NCBI GenBank assembly: GCA_003993805.1
Contig: RSEF01000005.1
Span: forward strand, 15,585,202-15,649,201
Origin: Himantopus leucocephalus
Lineage: Eukaryota > Chordata > Aves > Charadriiformes > Recurvirostridae
Length of the DNA stretch: 64,000 nucleotides
Direction of reading: 5' to 3'
The translations under genes and the position numbers were made by a program. This document shows positions 1 to 13,600 of this stretch, piece after piece. How positions within the stretch are numbered: the first letter of the stretch is position 1; every line of letters begins with the position of its first letter. Under the pieces are notes generated by a model. It ran no database searches and was not told the origin of the DNA. It was given only the letters and a program-made list of their open reading frames with translations.

Positions 1-3000
1 CCCTCTCCCCTTCAAGACGGTTGCAAAGAAATTCCAAACTCCTTAGGTTATTAATGTCTAAATACCTGACAAATATTTTCATTGCTACCTGTTTAATGGG
101 GAATGGACAACAAATATCTCAAGATTATTTCCAACTCAGACAACATGAAGTTGGGTATTCCCTATGGAGGACAGTGTTCTAGATGTGTCTTCAGGTTGTA
201 TTTACTCTACTACTCTTATTTGTTTGCTTTGTTTGAGCTTCTAGCAAGTATTTTTCCCATTCCTCCAAGAATTTTGCCATTTACATGAAGGTTTTGATAC
301 AGAAACTAGGAAGGATGTGAAGACTTATCAGCAACCTGCTAGTACATAAGGGTTTTCCATGGTTTGCACAGAAGTGGAGAAGGGCCTTACATGGGTGGAC
401 AGTGAAGAGTTCAAGAATGCGAATGTCCCCATCAAGCCAACATGGACATCATTTAAAAAAGCAAAATAAATAGTTCCTCAAGCAAGACCTTCAAGGGCAT
501 TACTATACTGGTAGAGGGGTGTTTGGATCATGATTGCCGCTGCTAGATTCCTTTCTTCAAGCAAAACTTGCAGCTAGCAATGGAATTCATGAAGGTAGAC
601 AAGGATTTCCAGGAATACATGTATCTTTCCAGGGATACCCATTAATTATCTTACCTTTTATATATTCTAGGCCAGACAGTTGAAAATAATAAAAAACAAA
701 CCTTCAAGGAACTTTGCTCAAAATGAGGCAGTGGCTGTGAAGATATCAATGCATTGGGCTGGATGGGCGAGCTGTGAATTTGGCTGCAGAAGTTCAGTAA
801 CCACGAAGAATTAATATTTTGGCTGGGAAATTTTCAAGTTGCTGGTTTGGTTGGAAACATTAGACATCCACTTTTTCTGCTAGGTGCAACTAACCATCTC
901 ACCCTCTACACCCCAGTCTATGCCCATTTGAACTGGAGGCCCAACCTGCAAGTTGGATGGAGCACAGCTGTCCAACAGCATGGTGGGTTGCTCAAGGTGG
1001 AGAGTCCCCTGCTAGTTTGGCTGTGCAGTCACCATTTGGGTGTCTCTGGGTCTTAAAGTGACTCCACTGGCTTTGGTGGCATGGTACTCAGCAATAGAAA
1101 ATGTAATTAGCCCACCAACCTGACTTTACAGAGCAGCTGCTTCCTGTCTCCACTGCTGGCTGCTCACTAATGGGCTCTGAAACGAAGAAAAAAACCCCTG
1201 TTTCTTGGCCCAGAGCTTTGGGTATTCATATGACAAAGTTGGTCATAAAATTGCTGCAATGCCAATCAAGGGGAGCTTAGGATCTAACCATAACCTTGGC
1301 ACTGTGCTCCCGTCGTAATATCCCCCCCGACTCCAGGGTGCGGTGCCTTTGCTTCCAGCCCTTCGCATGCCAGGAAAAATGGAGGCAAGAAGAGTAAAAA
1401 TAGACATTAAACATAGGACAATTGTTGCCATTGCATGATGGCAACCTTGCCTCCCTGCTGATGTGGAGATGCCGTATGGAGGAAACTTGGGCTGTCCCAC
1501 AGCCTTTCTTCGATCAATTTGTAGGTGGATATATTTTCTGTGGAGTGACACACATGCTTTTTCAAGGAGAGAGTTTTGTTTGCCAAAATGCTTCTGGGGC
1601 CTGTGCAAACCTTCCTGTCAACCCAAGTGCTCACATACGTGCTCACATTGCTATTCACACCACCTTGCAGTCAGCGCAGCTCCTGTAGCACCAGGGAGAG
1701 CTTGGTGTGCCAGGCTTTCAAACATGAAACCCATCATGAGCAGTCTGTCTGCCAGCAATTCATCTTTGACACAAACGACCATGGGGTTGCCCTATTCAGT
1801 TAGTCATCTTGTCATCCTCTGGCTATCAGAGCACAATTAATGTATCGAAAACCGCACACACAAAAAAGAAGCTTTTAATTCTTTTTGGCATCCACAAAGA
1901 GCTGAAAAGTGACAATAGAAAGAAGAAAACTCCACTTGGTGATTAATTTTTTTTTTCCTTTTTGCAAACCATGTGTTAAAAATGCTTTTCTGCCCAAGGA
2001 GACTTCAGACGAGGGAAAATAAAGCTAAGTTACAACTTCTTAAAAATAGGACATAATGTTTTGTAATTCCTTCCCTCCCCCCATTACTGCGCAGAGCCAC
2101 CTCACCCACAAGAAGCTGCTGTCTGACTCACTCCCATGTCTCACTTGGAGAGAAAGGCTTTCCACCAAGGAGGGCACCTGGTCAAGAACATGACATTCAG
2201 GGTGGTGTTGCCTCTTTACACTTTGAATCATTTTAAATAGCTCTATATCTATGACTACAGGGACCTTCTCATAGGCATAAGCATTACCAATGGAAGAGAC
2301 ATGTTGTCATAATCTTGCAGCAAGTAAAGAGATCAGATCTTCTGGAAAATTAGTCGTCTTGGGCCAAGCTGACTCAATGGCTCAGACAATAAGACATCTC
2401 TTCTATATCGGTTCATTTGCAGTGTTACGCTCCTCAGGCAGTGCGTTACCCTCTGCTATTCTGGGAACACACATTTGACCTCTGTTACAGGGGTTTATTG
2501 TCAACATGTGTCCACTGGGAGCCTCAGCAACTTCTCCCATTGTCTATTGTCTTCTAAACAGTCTTATAAAAGCACTGCAGGAAAGCCAATAATGCACCAA
2601 AGTGGAAATTGCTGGTAACTCAAAAGCTTAACTTTCAACTTCTGTGTCTTGCAGTGGCAGGAGAGGTGAGGCATGGGGGAGGAACATGCAGCTTGCTTTC
2701 CTTGGTGTCCCTATGCCTCCACATGTAGCTGTGTTGGGACGCAGAGCTGCCATGCTGTTGTGAGCTTGCTCGATGCATGGCGAGGAGGAGTCCACTGACA
2801 CCACAAGCACTGGGGTTATTGGTCTCCAATAGCTTCAAGGGGGAAAAATAAAAATAAAAAAAAAAAGAGAGAAAAGCTGGTGGTAAAGAAACTTTGCTGG
2901 CTGACCCTAAAGCAAAGTGTAATTTCTTCTTTACCAAAAGTCCCAGTTTGTGGCTGGGCTATTGTAGTAAGCGCAGAAAAGCTGGCTTTTTACAGTTAAC

Positions 3001-5700
3001 AACATTGAAGTCACTCAGTTTAATGCATGAATGAAACAAACCCTTGGGACCATGTTCACCCAAGGGAAGGCAGCATCCTTAGGAAATATCCCAGTGTGAC
3101 CAGTTTAGTCATCTTCAGTTTCATAACATTCAACCTCCAGACTGTGATGCGCAGAGGCAGAATCCCCTCTGATTTTTGAGATGGACCCACCACTTCCAAT
3201 TTGCTGCTGTGGCCAGGCAAACAAAGGACATTTGCAGGCATTTTTGGAAAAGAGAAGCAAGTTCCCTCCCCATGCAGAGTAGAGCAGCATCTGGCACCTG
3301 AGTAACGTGCAGGGATGAGCCAGCAGCTCACCACTTTTCCTGGGCCAACAGACCTGACACAGGGGGCAGGAGAGGAGAAAATGGGACAACCAAAAACTTA
3401 CGTTGCTGTTGCTGCTGGAGGCATCCTATCCCCTCCGGTGGCAGGGAAGGGGATACTGCATCCTTCAACAGCCATCTGTAGGTTCCAGAGCTAACTAGAT
3501 GCCAGCTGGTGGGACATGCTGTGCTGCCAACTAGTAATGCTCAACCAGGGCAAGGGGAAGCCACCAGTGTGACCAGCGCTACACAAGCATGAAAAGAGCA
3601 GAATAAAAAAAAAAAATACTTAAAAAAGAAGAAAACAGAGGGGAAACCCTAAAGAGACAGTCAAGCTGCTGTGGACTCCGCCAGCCATCCCTGCCTCATC
3701 TCTTCCCATGTGCCATCAAGGAAGAGTTTTGAGCCTCTCTTTGTATTTTTAATGCACCTGGTGTTCTCCTGCTCTTGGTGAAACCCTTGCGTTCCTCTGA
3801 GCCTCGTCAATGCCGACACACCATCCGATGCTGCAGTAAGCACCCACACTGGGTGCGTCCTTGAACCGAGCTCAGTGATGCCATTGTTTGGGAAAGCAGG
3901 ACTGGGGTGCAGCCCTGGGACCTCCCGCCTGCACCGTGCCGTCTCCACTGTCACTGAGCTGTTTACAGCCCATGGTCATGCCTCTTTCACCAGGAAAGCA
4001 AAGGCTCCCATCCCAACAGGGACCATTTAAAAGTTTCTCAAGAGCCTGCAAAGGTTACATTGCCTTGCTTTCTGAAGGCAAAGCAGTTTTAGCTTGAAAA
4101 GAAAGAAAAACATCCAAAAGCAGCAGCAACAACAACAAAAAAAAGAACTACCCATGGTGTTTGTTTACAAGAGTACATTCATTGGTGTCTGGAGGGTTGA
4201 CTCAGTCTAAAATGAAAAGGGGTGGTACCAGGCAAGTTGTGCTGATAAACAAGTCCACCTCCCACCGTGGGGTGGTCCAGGAGCTGGCTTTCCTCACCTC
4301 ACCAGTCAGCCCCAGCCTCCTCCCTCAACAGACCCTTCCCATCCATGAAACCTCAGGGAAGCGTCGCTTTGGGGTACGGATGGGTGAGTAGCTGCCACCC
4401 TTCACTGTGCAGCCCCCGCACAGTGGAGAAGGGTCTTGGCATGAAGAGCTGGGATTGGTGTCTGCTTGGGCATCCCCATGGAGGAAACCGTGGGCGCTCA
4501 CACCCCCATTCACTTTGCTCTGCAGGGCTGTGCTCCTCCTTGGTGCCTTGCATGCCTGACTGCACAGAGGAGACCTAAGCTAAGCTTGCTTGGCACAGAG
4601 CGGAGCAGAAACTCCCGCGAAGCACACCAGACTTTGTCCAACTCCATCTGCAGATATTTCAGCAACCACAACTGTACAGGCAAGACAGAAAGGTTGTGCT
4701 TTGGCTGCTCCTGATGTGTAAGGCAATATCATCACATAGTGCAGCCTGGTTCAGTGATTAAATGAACACAAAAAGACCATCAGGACACATGCTAAGATAA
4801 GTACAGCGTACCTGTAAGGAAGGCTAAATAAAAGCATTTGGGGGCTCTTGAAGTCTCAGGAATAGCATCTGTGATTGACTGTCCATCCCAACATACAACG
4901 TGCAGTTGTACTCAAGTACAACTCACCCAGCAGATGTACAATTACTTCTACATTCAGAACACCTCCAAAAGATTAACACCCAGGCATTTTCTAAAGTGCC
5001 TCTTTTAGCTGCGATTAATATCTGAATTTTGGAGTTGTCCAAAATACTGTCAAAATACTATGTTGCTTCTCAAGAGCGGGGTCAACTTCCTTAAACTGGG
5101 CAAATGCAGATTTGCCCTGAGCAGTGAAAAGAAACACTTTTAAAGTTGCAGAGCTGTAATGTTGCAAAAAAAAAAATCCAATAAAAGGACCGACTCTCTA
5201 GAGCCATCAGCATCTTTGCACCTTACTGTACCTACAACAGAGAAAAATCCATTTTTTCCCTAAGCCCAGGCAGTCGGAGAGTACCTTGCTGATACGCCTT
5301 CCTCTAGAAAAATGTCTTCTTCACATCCAGCCCAACAGAAACTGTGTCCATGTTGTGACACAGGTGAGGAGAAGGGGTTCAGGCTTTTGGAGGGGAGATA
5401 TTGCCTGGCTTCAGGATTACTCCCACCTTCATGACCACTGTATCACCCTCCGGTAAGTGGGTACCCAGCTTTGGTCCTGCAACTGCATTATTCAGCTGAT
5501 CCTCTCTCAGCTCTGATTTTGCTTCTCCTTAAAACTGCTTTGCTATTAAACCATGGAAGTAAAGCAGCCGTTTGGACCCTAAAGCTTAAAAACCTCAAGA
5601 GTCACAAATCTTCCATTTATGCCTTTCTTATGTGGTCCAGACACATTTTTCAGGCTTGTAGCATCGTCTGAACCCTGTTTTCCTTTATTTTGCCTCTGAA
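1..5700. other. Unique non-coding DNA, no gene recognised
   Basis: I see no exon, RNA gene or transposon here. Open frames are short (at most about 125 codons) and those near 1.25-1.85 kb overlap in several phases on both strands, as expected by chance. Low-complexity spots include an A-rich tract near 2,840-2,876 and CAG/CAA-type repeats near 4,118-4,144. A short protein-like reading frame around 360-470 is preceded and followed by stop codons and matches nothing I recognise. Confidence 0.6.
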
Positions 5701-6089
5701 ATTGGCACTGAAGTCTGTTTGCACTATGTAATCAAAAGGTATATTTGTCACCGCAGCACTACATCTCGCATGGAAAATGGTCTCTCTCATTTCTTCCCCC
5801 TGTAATTCTCGGAGTGGCTTGGCACTGTCAGGGACAGGTGCTTAAGAAATGCTGATATATGGCAATTTTATGTTATTGCATGAAGCTGAAACTTGTTTGC
5901 AATACTGATATAACAGAGGACTACTACCGTGCTTCAACTAAACCTTGGATTTATTAACAGCAGGCAGGCTGGGAACGTGAATGGCTGGCAAACCTGCATC
6001 CTCCAGCATCTGTAGAAAGACATTATGAATTAAAAACCCCTTATTCCATTAAGAAATGATTTCAGAAATTCGGAGCACAAGTGGCGAGT

Positions 6090-6240
6090 GCTGGTTGGCT
6101 ATCGGCGACGTCAGACGCATGTCAATAATATTACTTAATGGGTTTTCCTTGTCTTTATTCATAAGTTCCACTTCATGCAGCCGTTGCCCCGAAGGGTAAT
6201 TATTACACTTTTTGGGTGGTTTTGCTCTTTTGGCCTTTGG
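6090..6240. promoter_or_regulatory. Candidate cis-regulatory block (CRE-like and homeodomain words)
   Basis: A GACGTCAG word, which resembles a cAMP-response element, lies near 6,108. It is followed by AATAATATTACTTAATGG and GGTAATTATTACAC, both rich in homeodomain-type TAAT/ATTA cores. This is motif-level evidence only. No conservation data were available, so the call is an inference and could be chance in A+T-rich DNA. Confidence 0.18.
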
Positions 6241-6716
6241 CCTCATGCCTCAGAAAACCACCCAGGGTATCCAATCTCATAGAAAGGCTTTGTGGCCAGT
6301 CGTGCCTTCTGGAGTAAGTACTTTTTTTTTTTCTTTTTTTTTTTTTTCCCTAACTTAAATAAGCCACATAAACGTTTCAAAATATCCTTGGTTTCCATCG
6401 GTCCTCCAACGTCATTGCCCACCCCAACGGAGAGCTACGCCCTGTGTCTCTGGCCAGCAGAGGAAAACAGCGCCGGTAGGATGCTCATTTTTCTTGGAGG
6501 GGAATAACAGATACGAGAGCATGTTTTATAAGAAAGGACGCTTTGGAGCGACTGTTTTACTTAACATTGCATATTTACATAGTTCCAGTGTCTTCAAACA
6601 TATGACGCAGTTAGGAGCCTCAGAGTTGGTATTTACCTGTTTTAATACATCTCAGTGTATATTTGGGGTTTTTTTTGAAGCTGAGTGACAAGACTTTACC
6701 CATGCACTTTCAGTTT

Positions 6717-6732
6717 GCTTCAAATTTGAAGC
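6717..6732. repeat. 16-bp perfect palindrome
   Basis: The sequence GCTTCAAATTTGAAGC equals its own reverse complement over 16 bp with no spacer. It could form a small cruciform or be a dimeric protein site, or may simply be chance in A+T-rich DNA. Confidence 0.9.
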
Positions 6733-9179
6733 TGATCTTTATACCATATTATAACCATATTTATTTAGGTTCCCACATTCTGTCAAAGTCTGTTTACACA
6801 AAGAACATTTGTTTTCACTACTGCTTGCGAGGAATGAATATAATAAGTGCCAAGGGATTTTAAGAAGTTGAGAGAATTAGTATTTGGAAACAATACATTC
6901 GGCTATTTCTTAGGGGAAGATTCATGGAGCACAGACACATTCTCCACTAAATCTATCAGGATGAAGTAGTTCTCATGGAGACAAAGCATATCCAGCCTCT
7001 TCTCAAGTTTCAAACATTTTATAAAATCAAGAGAGTTTCTGGAAAAAACAACGGCTTCTTTTTTTTTTTTTTTCAAAGAAAAATGGGTAAAGTAGGTTAA
7101 GATAATTTTGCTTGTTGAAATCAGAATCTGAAATCTGGCACGGAAAACTAGCGTCCACGACTGCCCAACAGCATCCCTTTCCACTTGCACTGCTTCGCCA
7201 TGATGTGTGCTGAAATAAGAGTTACGACTAAGCATTTGTCAGAGGTTGTTTGTCGTAGCTTTCATGCACCACCGTAAATTTCAGCATGTACTAGACTGGG
7301 TAATTCTGATTTTAAGGCTATCATAAAGAATATTTTAGAATATTGCTCGCAGGGATTTGCTTCAGCATTTCTGTGTCTCAGAGGCTGATACTACAAAATA
7401 TCAGGGGTAACTCTGAAGCTTTGGTTTGCAAATAAGCAAAGGTAAAATAAAGGGGTCAATCTATGCCTTATTTTGTGGTATTGTTTAGAAAAATGAACAG
7501 AGCAACTGCTTGTAAGGCAATCTTCATCTAATTTTCTATTGCGGTGCAGATTGAGTAACGGCTTCTCAAAAATCAGCACTAGTGGTACCAGTTGCAAGTG
7601 CTGACACATCATCAAAATTCATGTCATTTGATTTTAGATATTATAATACCCTTTACATTTCAAATATTCCTAGGAGATTTGCTCTGCTATCTGGAAAATA
7701 ATGAAGTACATAATGGGTTATTCCCTTCTTGACTGTGTCCTAACAAGCTAGAAGCATGGGGATATTTACATCAAAAGGAAAAAGAAGATAAGCCTTTTTT
7801 ACCAAGACTTCGATTGTAGAATCATTCTGATGCAAATATACAGTTGAAGTGATGTACTTAAGCTATGCGTGAATACTGGAGAACACGCTGATATTCTGTA
7901 CTCTAGATGGATGTCTTTAACCGTGACTGTATTGTACTGTGATACATTTGCATGCCTTCTGTAGGGGACATCTCAGCTATTTTGTCTGTTAAAGTCCCCA
8001 GGCACCAACCAGACAAAAGCTGTTTCTGGAGGTTTGTTGTTAGAGGCTAAACTAGAATATATTTACGATCCATTTTGTTTCCCTGCCACCTTACACCTGG
8101 CCATCCACCAGGAGCCAAGTACTTTTTCCTGCAGGAAAAGCTTTGTGGCAATTACTGTTTCTTTACTGATCAATAGCAAATGGTTCATCTACTTACCCCA
8201 AGCCCCACAGCCTTCTCCCGCCTGGTGGTATACTAACTCCTATCACCCTGCCTGGTGCCAGGGTCCCTGCTAAAAATGCTTTTAGCTTGAATTGCATTGA
8301 CTGTAAAACACGAGAGGCTGCAGAAGATAGGCACTGCCTCCCAACAAAAGCACTTGCAGAAGACCAAATGATTATCTTTTATCTATGGCCTTTCTTGGTT
8401 GGAGAAGCAACATGACTTCTCTCCTGCTTTTCCCAGAGCAGCTCCCAAACACCTATGATTATTGTCAGGCTTTACCCATGGAAAAAATGAAAGCCATCCC
8501 CGCTGGGTAGCCTACAGGAACATAGACGTTGCAGAGGACGTTTGCAACATAGAATGGCAACAAGAGATGTCAGTGGTCCGGAGAAAGTCACCAGAAAGAG
8601 GCCCAAGTCCCCAGATCTTCCCCTCTGAGGTGCACTATGATGTTCAACGTCATATTAAATATTCAGCTATCATTTCTATTGCTGAAAGATGGTTTATCTC
8701 TGCACTTAAGACTTGGCCTCTCTCCTAATCAAATTTGCTAAGGCAATAAATCAGTGACAGTGCATGGCTCTCATATTTTTAATGTATACAGAACATATAA
8801 ATTTAAAGGGTTTCCTCCTTGAGTTGCAGGGTAAGAAGCCAGTTAGGTCCTGCTAATGCCTTGGCCAGGGTGTCTTATGAAGCTTGGAGTTGAGCTCGCT
8901 CCATCACAGCTGTGCTCATGCCCTTTTCATCCTGGCTCTTGGTCTGCAGGTTATTTGCTCTTCATTCCTGGAAACTGGCTTCTAAGAGGGCAGTATCTCC
9001 GATATTTTCTGCCACATATGCAGCACGAGACCCGTGAGGTTGGAAGCCTTTCCAGATTACAGATGGTGTGCAGAAAATAATGCAACTTGCCTGAAGTGTC
9101 AACTGAATTGAAACTTGCTGAGTCCCAGTCCCTAACTGAAAGCGCTCACCACCGCTCGGAAAGCCAGCGGAGAGCCCCG

Positions 9180-9400
9180 TCATTTAAGCCAAGTCACACA
9201 ACATATTTGTCTCATGACTAGATTGACATGAGCCCAATTCAGGGCTGTTTTTTTCCAGGCCACAAGCTGGTGCAGAGCAAATTTAATTGTTCTACGAACA
9301 GTCTCCTGCATTTGTTTAGGGTTTGTCATTTCCACAGGCCTCTTGTTAATAAATAAGTACACAGGAATATCCGCGTAACGTTAATAACCGGAGGGCATTT
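9180..9400. promoter_or_regulatory. Candidate conserved non-coding block
   Basis: This block contains AGCAAATTTAATTGTTC (homeodomain plus SOX-like words), CTTGTTAATAAATAAG (FOX/homeodomain-like) and a CpG-containing GCGTAACGTTAATAACC. The mixture of TF-like words without simple repeats resembles vertebrate enhancers. Whether it is conserved cannot be judged from one sequence. Confidence 0.2.
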
Positions 9401-10439
9401 GCTGGAAGATTTGAATCGACTGGTCAGAGAAAAATCATTTGAAGTGTTTCCATGGGTTAAGCAACGAGCCTGCTGGCTCCACACATCTGCTCCGGTTTGC
9501 TTTGCTGTCGTGCAGGTTTGCAGAGAGGTTGCACCACCCGCCAGCACCTTGCGCTCAAAACCAACAGCCACGCTCAGCCGCGACAGCCATGGGAATAAAG
9601 CTGGGTGGATGCCGCATGGCTTCCCCATGGCTCCAGGGTCCCTACGCTGGGAGGTTGCATTAGGGAAGTGCCTGGTGCCAGGCAAGGCTTCTGCCACACT
9701 CTCCCTGTCCTGAGCACCCATCCCTGCCCTCCCAGATAGCCACAGCCCCCTCTCTGCTGCTGTTTGTTTATGCTAGCTATAGCATAAAAGCTATAGAATA
9801 AATAGCCCAGGTGGGAGCAAAGCGAAGCACCGAACTAAAATAAGAAAACTAGTCCCGATGAGGAGGGGAGAGAGGCAGACTCCTGCAGCTAATAATTCTC
9901 AGCATGGCCTAGAATGAGCTAAATCGGGGCCGTCGGGAGGCATCCCCGGGGGTCTGTGCTGCCTGCCTCTCCAGGCGTGAAGAGAGGCGGGAGCAGCAGC
10001 CAAAGGGCCCGTCTAGCTGGCAGATCTCACCCGCCACTTCGTTAAAGAGCAAGACCCTTCACTGCCAAAGGTTCTGTGTTAGAAGAAGGAAAGAGATTTG
10101 GGAAATCCTCTGGTAGCATGGGCTCAACCCCTTCGATGTCTGCTTCACTACAGCACCGGCTTTGGGCCCTCCGGCAACCCAAAACAGGGCAGCCACAGCA
10201 GAGGCGCACATTTTCCCAGGCTCAGCATCCCCCATCCCTACCTGCCACATTTTGGGAGCTGCAACCCCCTCCCCTGAGACGTCTGTCTCTGCAGGGGCTG
10301 ATCCCCGTCGCAATCCCTTGGATTATTTGGGTAGCAAGTGAAAAAAAGGGCAATAGTGCTGGAAGCAGCAAGGAAGACGCTGAAGAGAAAGCACGCTGGG
10401 ACTGGGGCCACTTGTGACACTGGTGTTCCTCGAAATTGG

Positions 10440-10640
10440 AGGCAGCCACACCTCTTCCCACACGCGGCTGGACCCCGGAGCAGGCAGCGCGCCGCTTCCT
10501 GTTATTAGAAAACCTCGGGACGCTCTCGCAAGAGGCAAGCTTATTAGCGAGCGAGTCAGGAGAAAAGAAAATAGCATTGCCCCGTGCAGCCCCAGTGGTG
10601 GAGCAGCGGGCTGAGACCACCCAACTCATCTCACTTGTGG
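10440..10640. other. CpG-enriched patch
   Basis: By eye there are about 13-15 CpG dinucleotides in 200 bp (for example ACGCGG, GCGCGCCGC, GACGCTCTCGC, GCGAGCG), well above the surrounding DNA. It is short for a CpG island. It could be a weak promoter or enhancer, or GC-rich unique DNA. No TATA box or adjacent exon was identified. Confidence 0.4.
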
Positions 10641-13600
10641 GCTCATGCCCACGGAGCAGGGGGTAAGAGAGAGAGCTGCTGCACAGTGGTGGAAACGCCG
10701 CAGCTAAGCATGGCGAATATCTAGCTGCACAAATCCATCCAAAATTCCCAAGAATAACAGGAAATCCAGCTGCTAATTTTCCATCTTGCTTGCTTTGGGG
10801 CAGGCATACACCCCGCAAGGCCTGGAGCCAGGGAGACCTGCAGAGCCTCAGGGCGAGCGACAATGCAGACGAGGTAACCGTGCGCTCCTGAGTCGCAAGA
10901 GAGGAAAATAATAATGATAATTATAAAAAAGAAGCGGCTGCCCCAGCAGACAATAGTGGGGAGGCTGAGCACCCAAGCAGCCGCCGCAGGGAGGGACGAC
11001 CCCAGCCCTGTCCCCCAGAGGGGACCAGGGAGGCAGCGAGCACCTCGGCTGCTGCTGCGCTCGCTTGTGCCCGCTTCTCCCCACAGCCGCACATTATCAT
11101 CATTTATTCATTCCGTGACCTTGAAATCCCTCTCCCTTACCAGAAAAACAACGAATCCCTGTCAGAAAAGTGGGCTCTACAAAAGAGAGGGGAAAAGAAA
11201 AAAAAAACCCTAAAAAAAATATAAAATCATGCAACCTCCCATGTTGCTTGTATTAGGTCAGATGGGAGAACTTATTTAATTAGTGACTTTTATAGGGCTT
11301 TATTTTTCGATGCCCAGTGGAGTAGTTAAGATTGGTAATAAGAAAGAAGTCTGGTCCCGCGCCAGCCCTCCTAAGACAATGGTGCGGGGAGGAAAGAGCC
11401 GAGCAATATATTTGAATGTTTTCAATGCCTTGGGTTTTTGGGGTTTTTAAACTTTATTTTTCAGTGCTGTATTCTAAAACCATTTGAAGGGTGTACACGG
11501 AGGGGAGGGGAAGGAAATTGTTCAGGGCAGCCTGAGGGGAGGATAACGATGAATAATGGAATGAACCCGGGGAAACCGCTTCTTGCTCCGGTTTCTCCAT
11601 GGCCAGGGAGATTTCCCCCGAATGAGACCTGCTCCAGCACAGAAAGAGGATGGCTGGCGGGTGACCAAGCACCAGATTTTCAGTGTAGATGGAGGTGGAT
11701 GGGTCAGGGTCAGGTGCATAATCACAATGGATTACTGGGAGAAGGGGGGATAAGGAAAGCACCAGTTGCCGCTTGGTTCGCGTTACTGTCCCTTCTCGTG
11801 GCCTGTTTCTGCCGCTCATCCCCTTCACAAAAAAATACTGCTGTCTTTTTCCTCCTGTACTTTCCACTGAAGGAATAGGGAAGGAGGATTCAGGTTTACA
11901 AATTTCGCACCACGTTTCTCAGCACAAGGGACCAGCTGCAGATGCTGAGGAGCGGGGCACCTTCTCCAACAGCCCTGGACCACGCAGCATGGATCCCGAG
12001 CAGCTCAGGACCACTATCCCAGGATGAAATGCAGCACACATAGAGCATAAACCAAACCAGATGCTGTGCTCGAGCTTTTATGGCAGTGGGGTTTTGTTGT
12101 TCTCTTTGGGCCCAAAAGCTGTGCAACCCGCTCATCGCCCATTGATAGGGGAACTTCCAGAGGCTGACAGCTAAAGGTCTTCTACGCCAAGTGTTTGAAG
12201 GACGTTCATAGGCCACCATCTAAGACAGTAGCCTCACCAGTGGCCAAAAAGCCCCATGCAGCCTGGTTGCTCAGTAGCCAAACTTTGCTACTTGGGAGGG
12301 GAGTCAGCCTGTTTCCTGACAGCAAGAAGAATAATGTCACAGCATTCAATAAATTCCTAGCAAACACAACCAAAAAAAAAAAAGCCAAAAAAGAAAAAAA
12401 AAAAAAAGCCCTGTTGAGCTTTGTCCTTTGCAAAATGAAAAATATGGTTGTTTTGCTCCACGGGAGGAACAGCGGAATCAGCTTTAAAATTGACAGCGGA
12501 TTTGGCCAGATGCCACGGCCCTTTTGGCTTCAGCTTCCTTCCAATAGTCATCTCCCTGCCAATTCGGAGTGCACAGGACACAGCTACACACCTGATGATA
12601 CGCTGAGTAATGGCCTTGGCTTGCAGCTATCTGGTCCATGCAGCAGGGAAGTGGGAGGGTGGTCGTTTATCAAAGGCATTCATCTGAGCCGTCGTGGCTT
12701 CCCTGTGGCCGCAGCTCCCCAGTGCGGGGGCCAGCGCTGTGCCACGCAGGAAGGGATGTAACTGTTGGTACCCAAAGGATGTGCAGTGGTCCCTGGGGTT
12801 CAGCAGGTGACTGGTTGCAGAGACACAAGCTCACAGATCACCAATGGCTCTACGAGCATCTCACATCTTCAAAGGAAAGCAAAATAGACACCCTGGAATT
12901 TAAAAGTTAAGTGAATTTGTACTGTAGGGATGGTGTTTGGAGGGCATGCAGGAGTTCATCCTCCTTCTGGACCTGTCCTTGGTGTAGGTGCTTGCATCAC
13001 TCCGAGCTCCTGGGCTGCTCACTGCGATCTCACTATGACATCCCACTATTAGTGGGTTTCTCCCCTACTGTGTTAGGGATCCCGCTGCAATATTGGGTGG
13101 TTTAGGCTTCCCCCCGTGAAGTGCATGCAGCATGTGGGTCAATTCAGCCCAAGCACCGCATGGTGCTTGTGCTCACTCCCAGGGCCCAGCCCACCAAGAG
13201 GTGCTGCTTCACAAACCCTTGTCTTCTCCTACCTGCCTCTCGCACCATCCTTACCAACCTTGGCACCGTTGCAAAGCAGCACCCTCAATGCCATTTTCCA
13301 GTCCACAGGGGAAGGATTTGCTTGGGGGAGATGTGGGAAAGTCAAGAGCACTGCGCTGCCGCAGCAGCTGAGAGGCCAGAAGGGCCCTTGCGCAATGACA
13401 GAAACTTTAGGAGCACGTCCTGGTATCTATATGGTTATTTGTATCAGAGCGCTGACAAGAAAGAGCTTTCAGCACTGCAGCTTGGGTGGCAATATTTCTT
13501 TCCTCACTAATCCTGCCTTGACATCAGCGAGAGAGTCGGGGCTTCACAAGGGCATCGTAAGATAGAAAAGACAATTAGAAGAACTTAGAAATGGGAAAGG

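Larger units (their letters stand above)
5701..9090. other. A+T-rich non-coding block
   Basis: The sequence is A+T-rich with many TAAT/ATTA words, T runs at about 6,321-6,348 and 7,059-7,073, and a 16-bp perfect palindrome at 6,717-6,732. No transposon or coding exon is recognised. The composition is compatible with a gene desert or large intron. Confidence 0.55.

Noticed and set aside
360..470. Short protein-like stretch, possible processed pseudogene
   Set aside because: About 35 codons look protein-like in one phase, but stops bound both sides, the flanking sequence does not continue the pattern in any phase, and I cannot name a parent gene.
10222..10863. 213-codon open frame, minus strand
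   Set aside because: Overlapping frames occur in other phases and on both strands, the region is CpG-rich, and there is no recognisable domain. The CpG patch itself is kept as a finding.
12195..12761. 188-codon open frame, plus strand
   Set aside because: It is held open across an A-rich low-complexity tract that encodes lysines. There is no domain, and minus-strand frames overlap.
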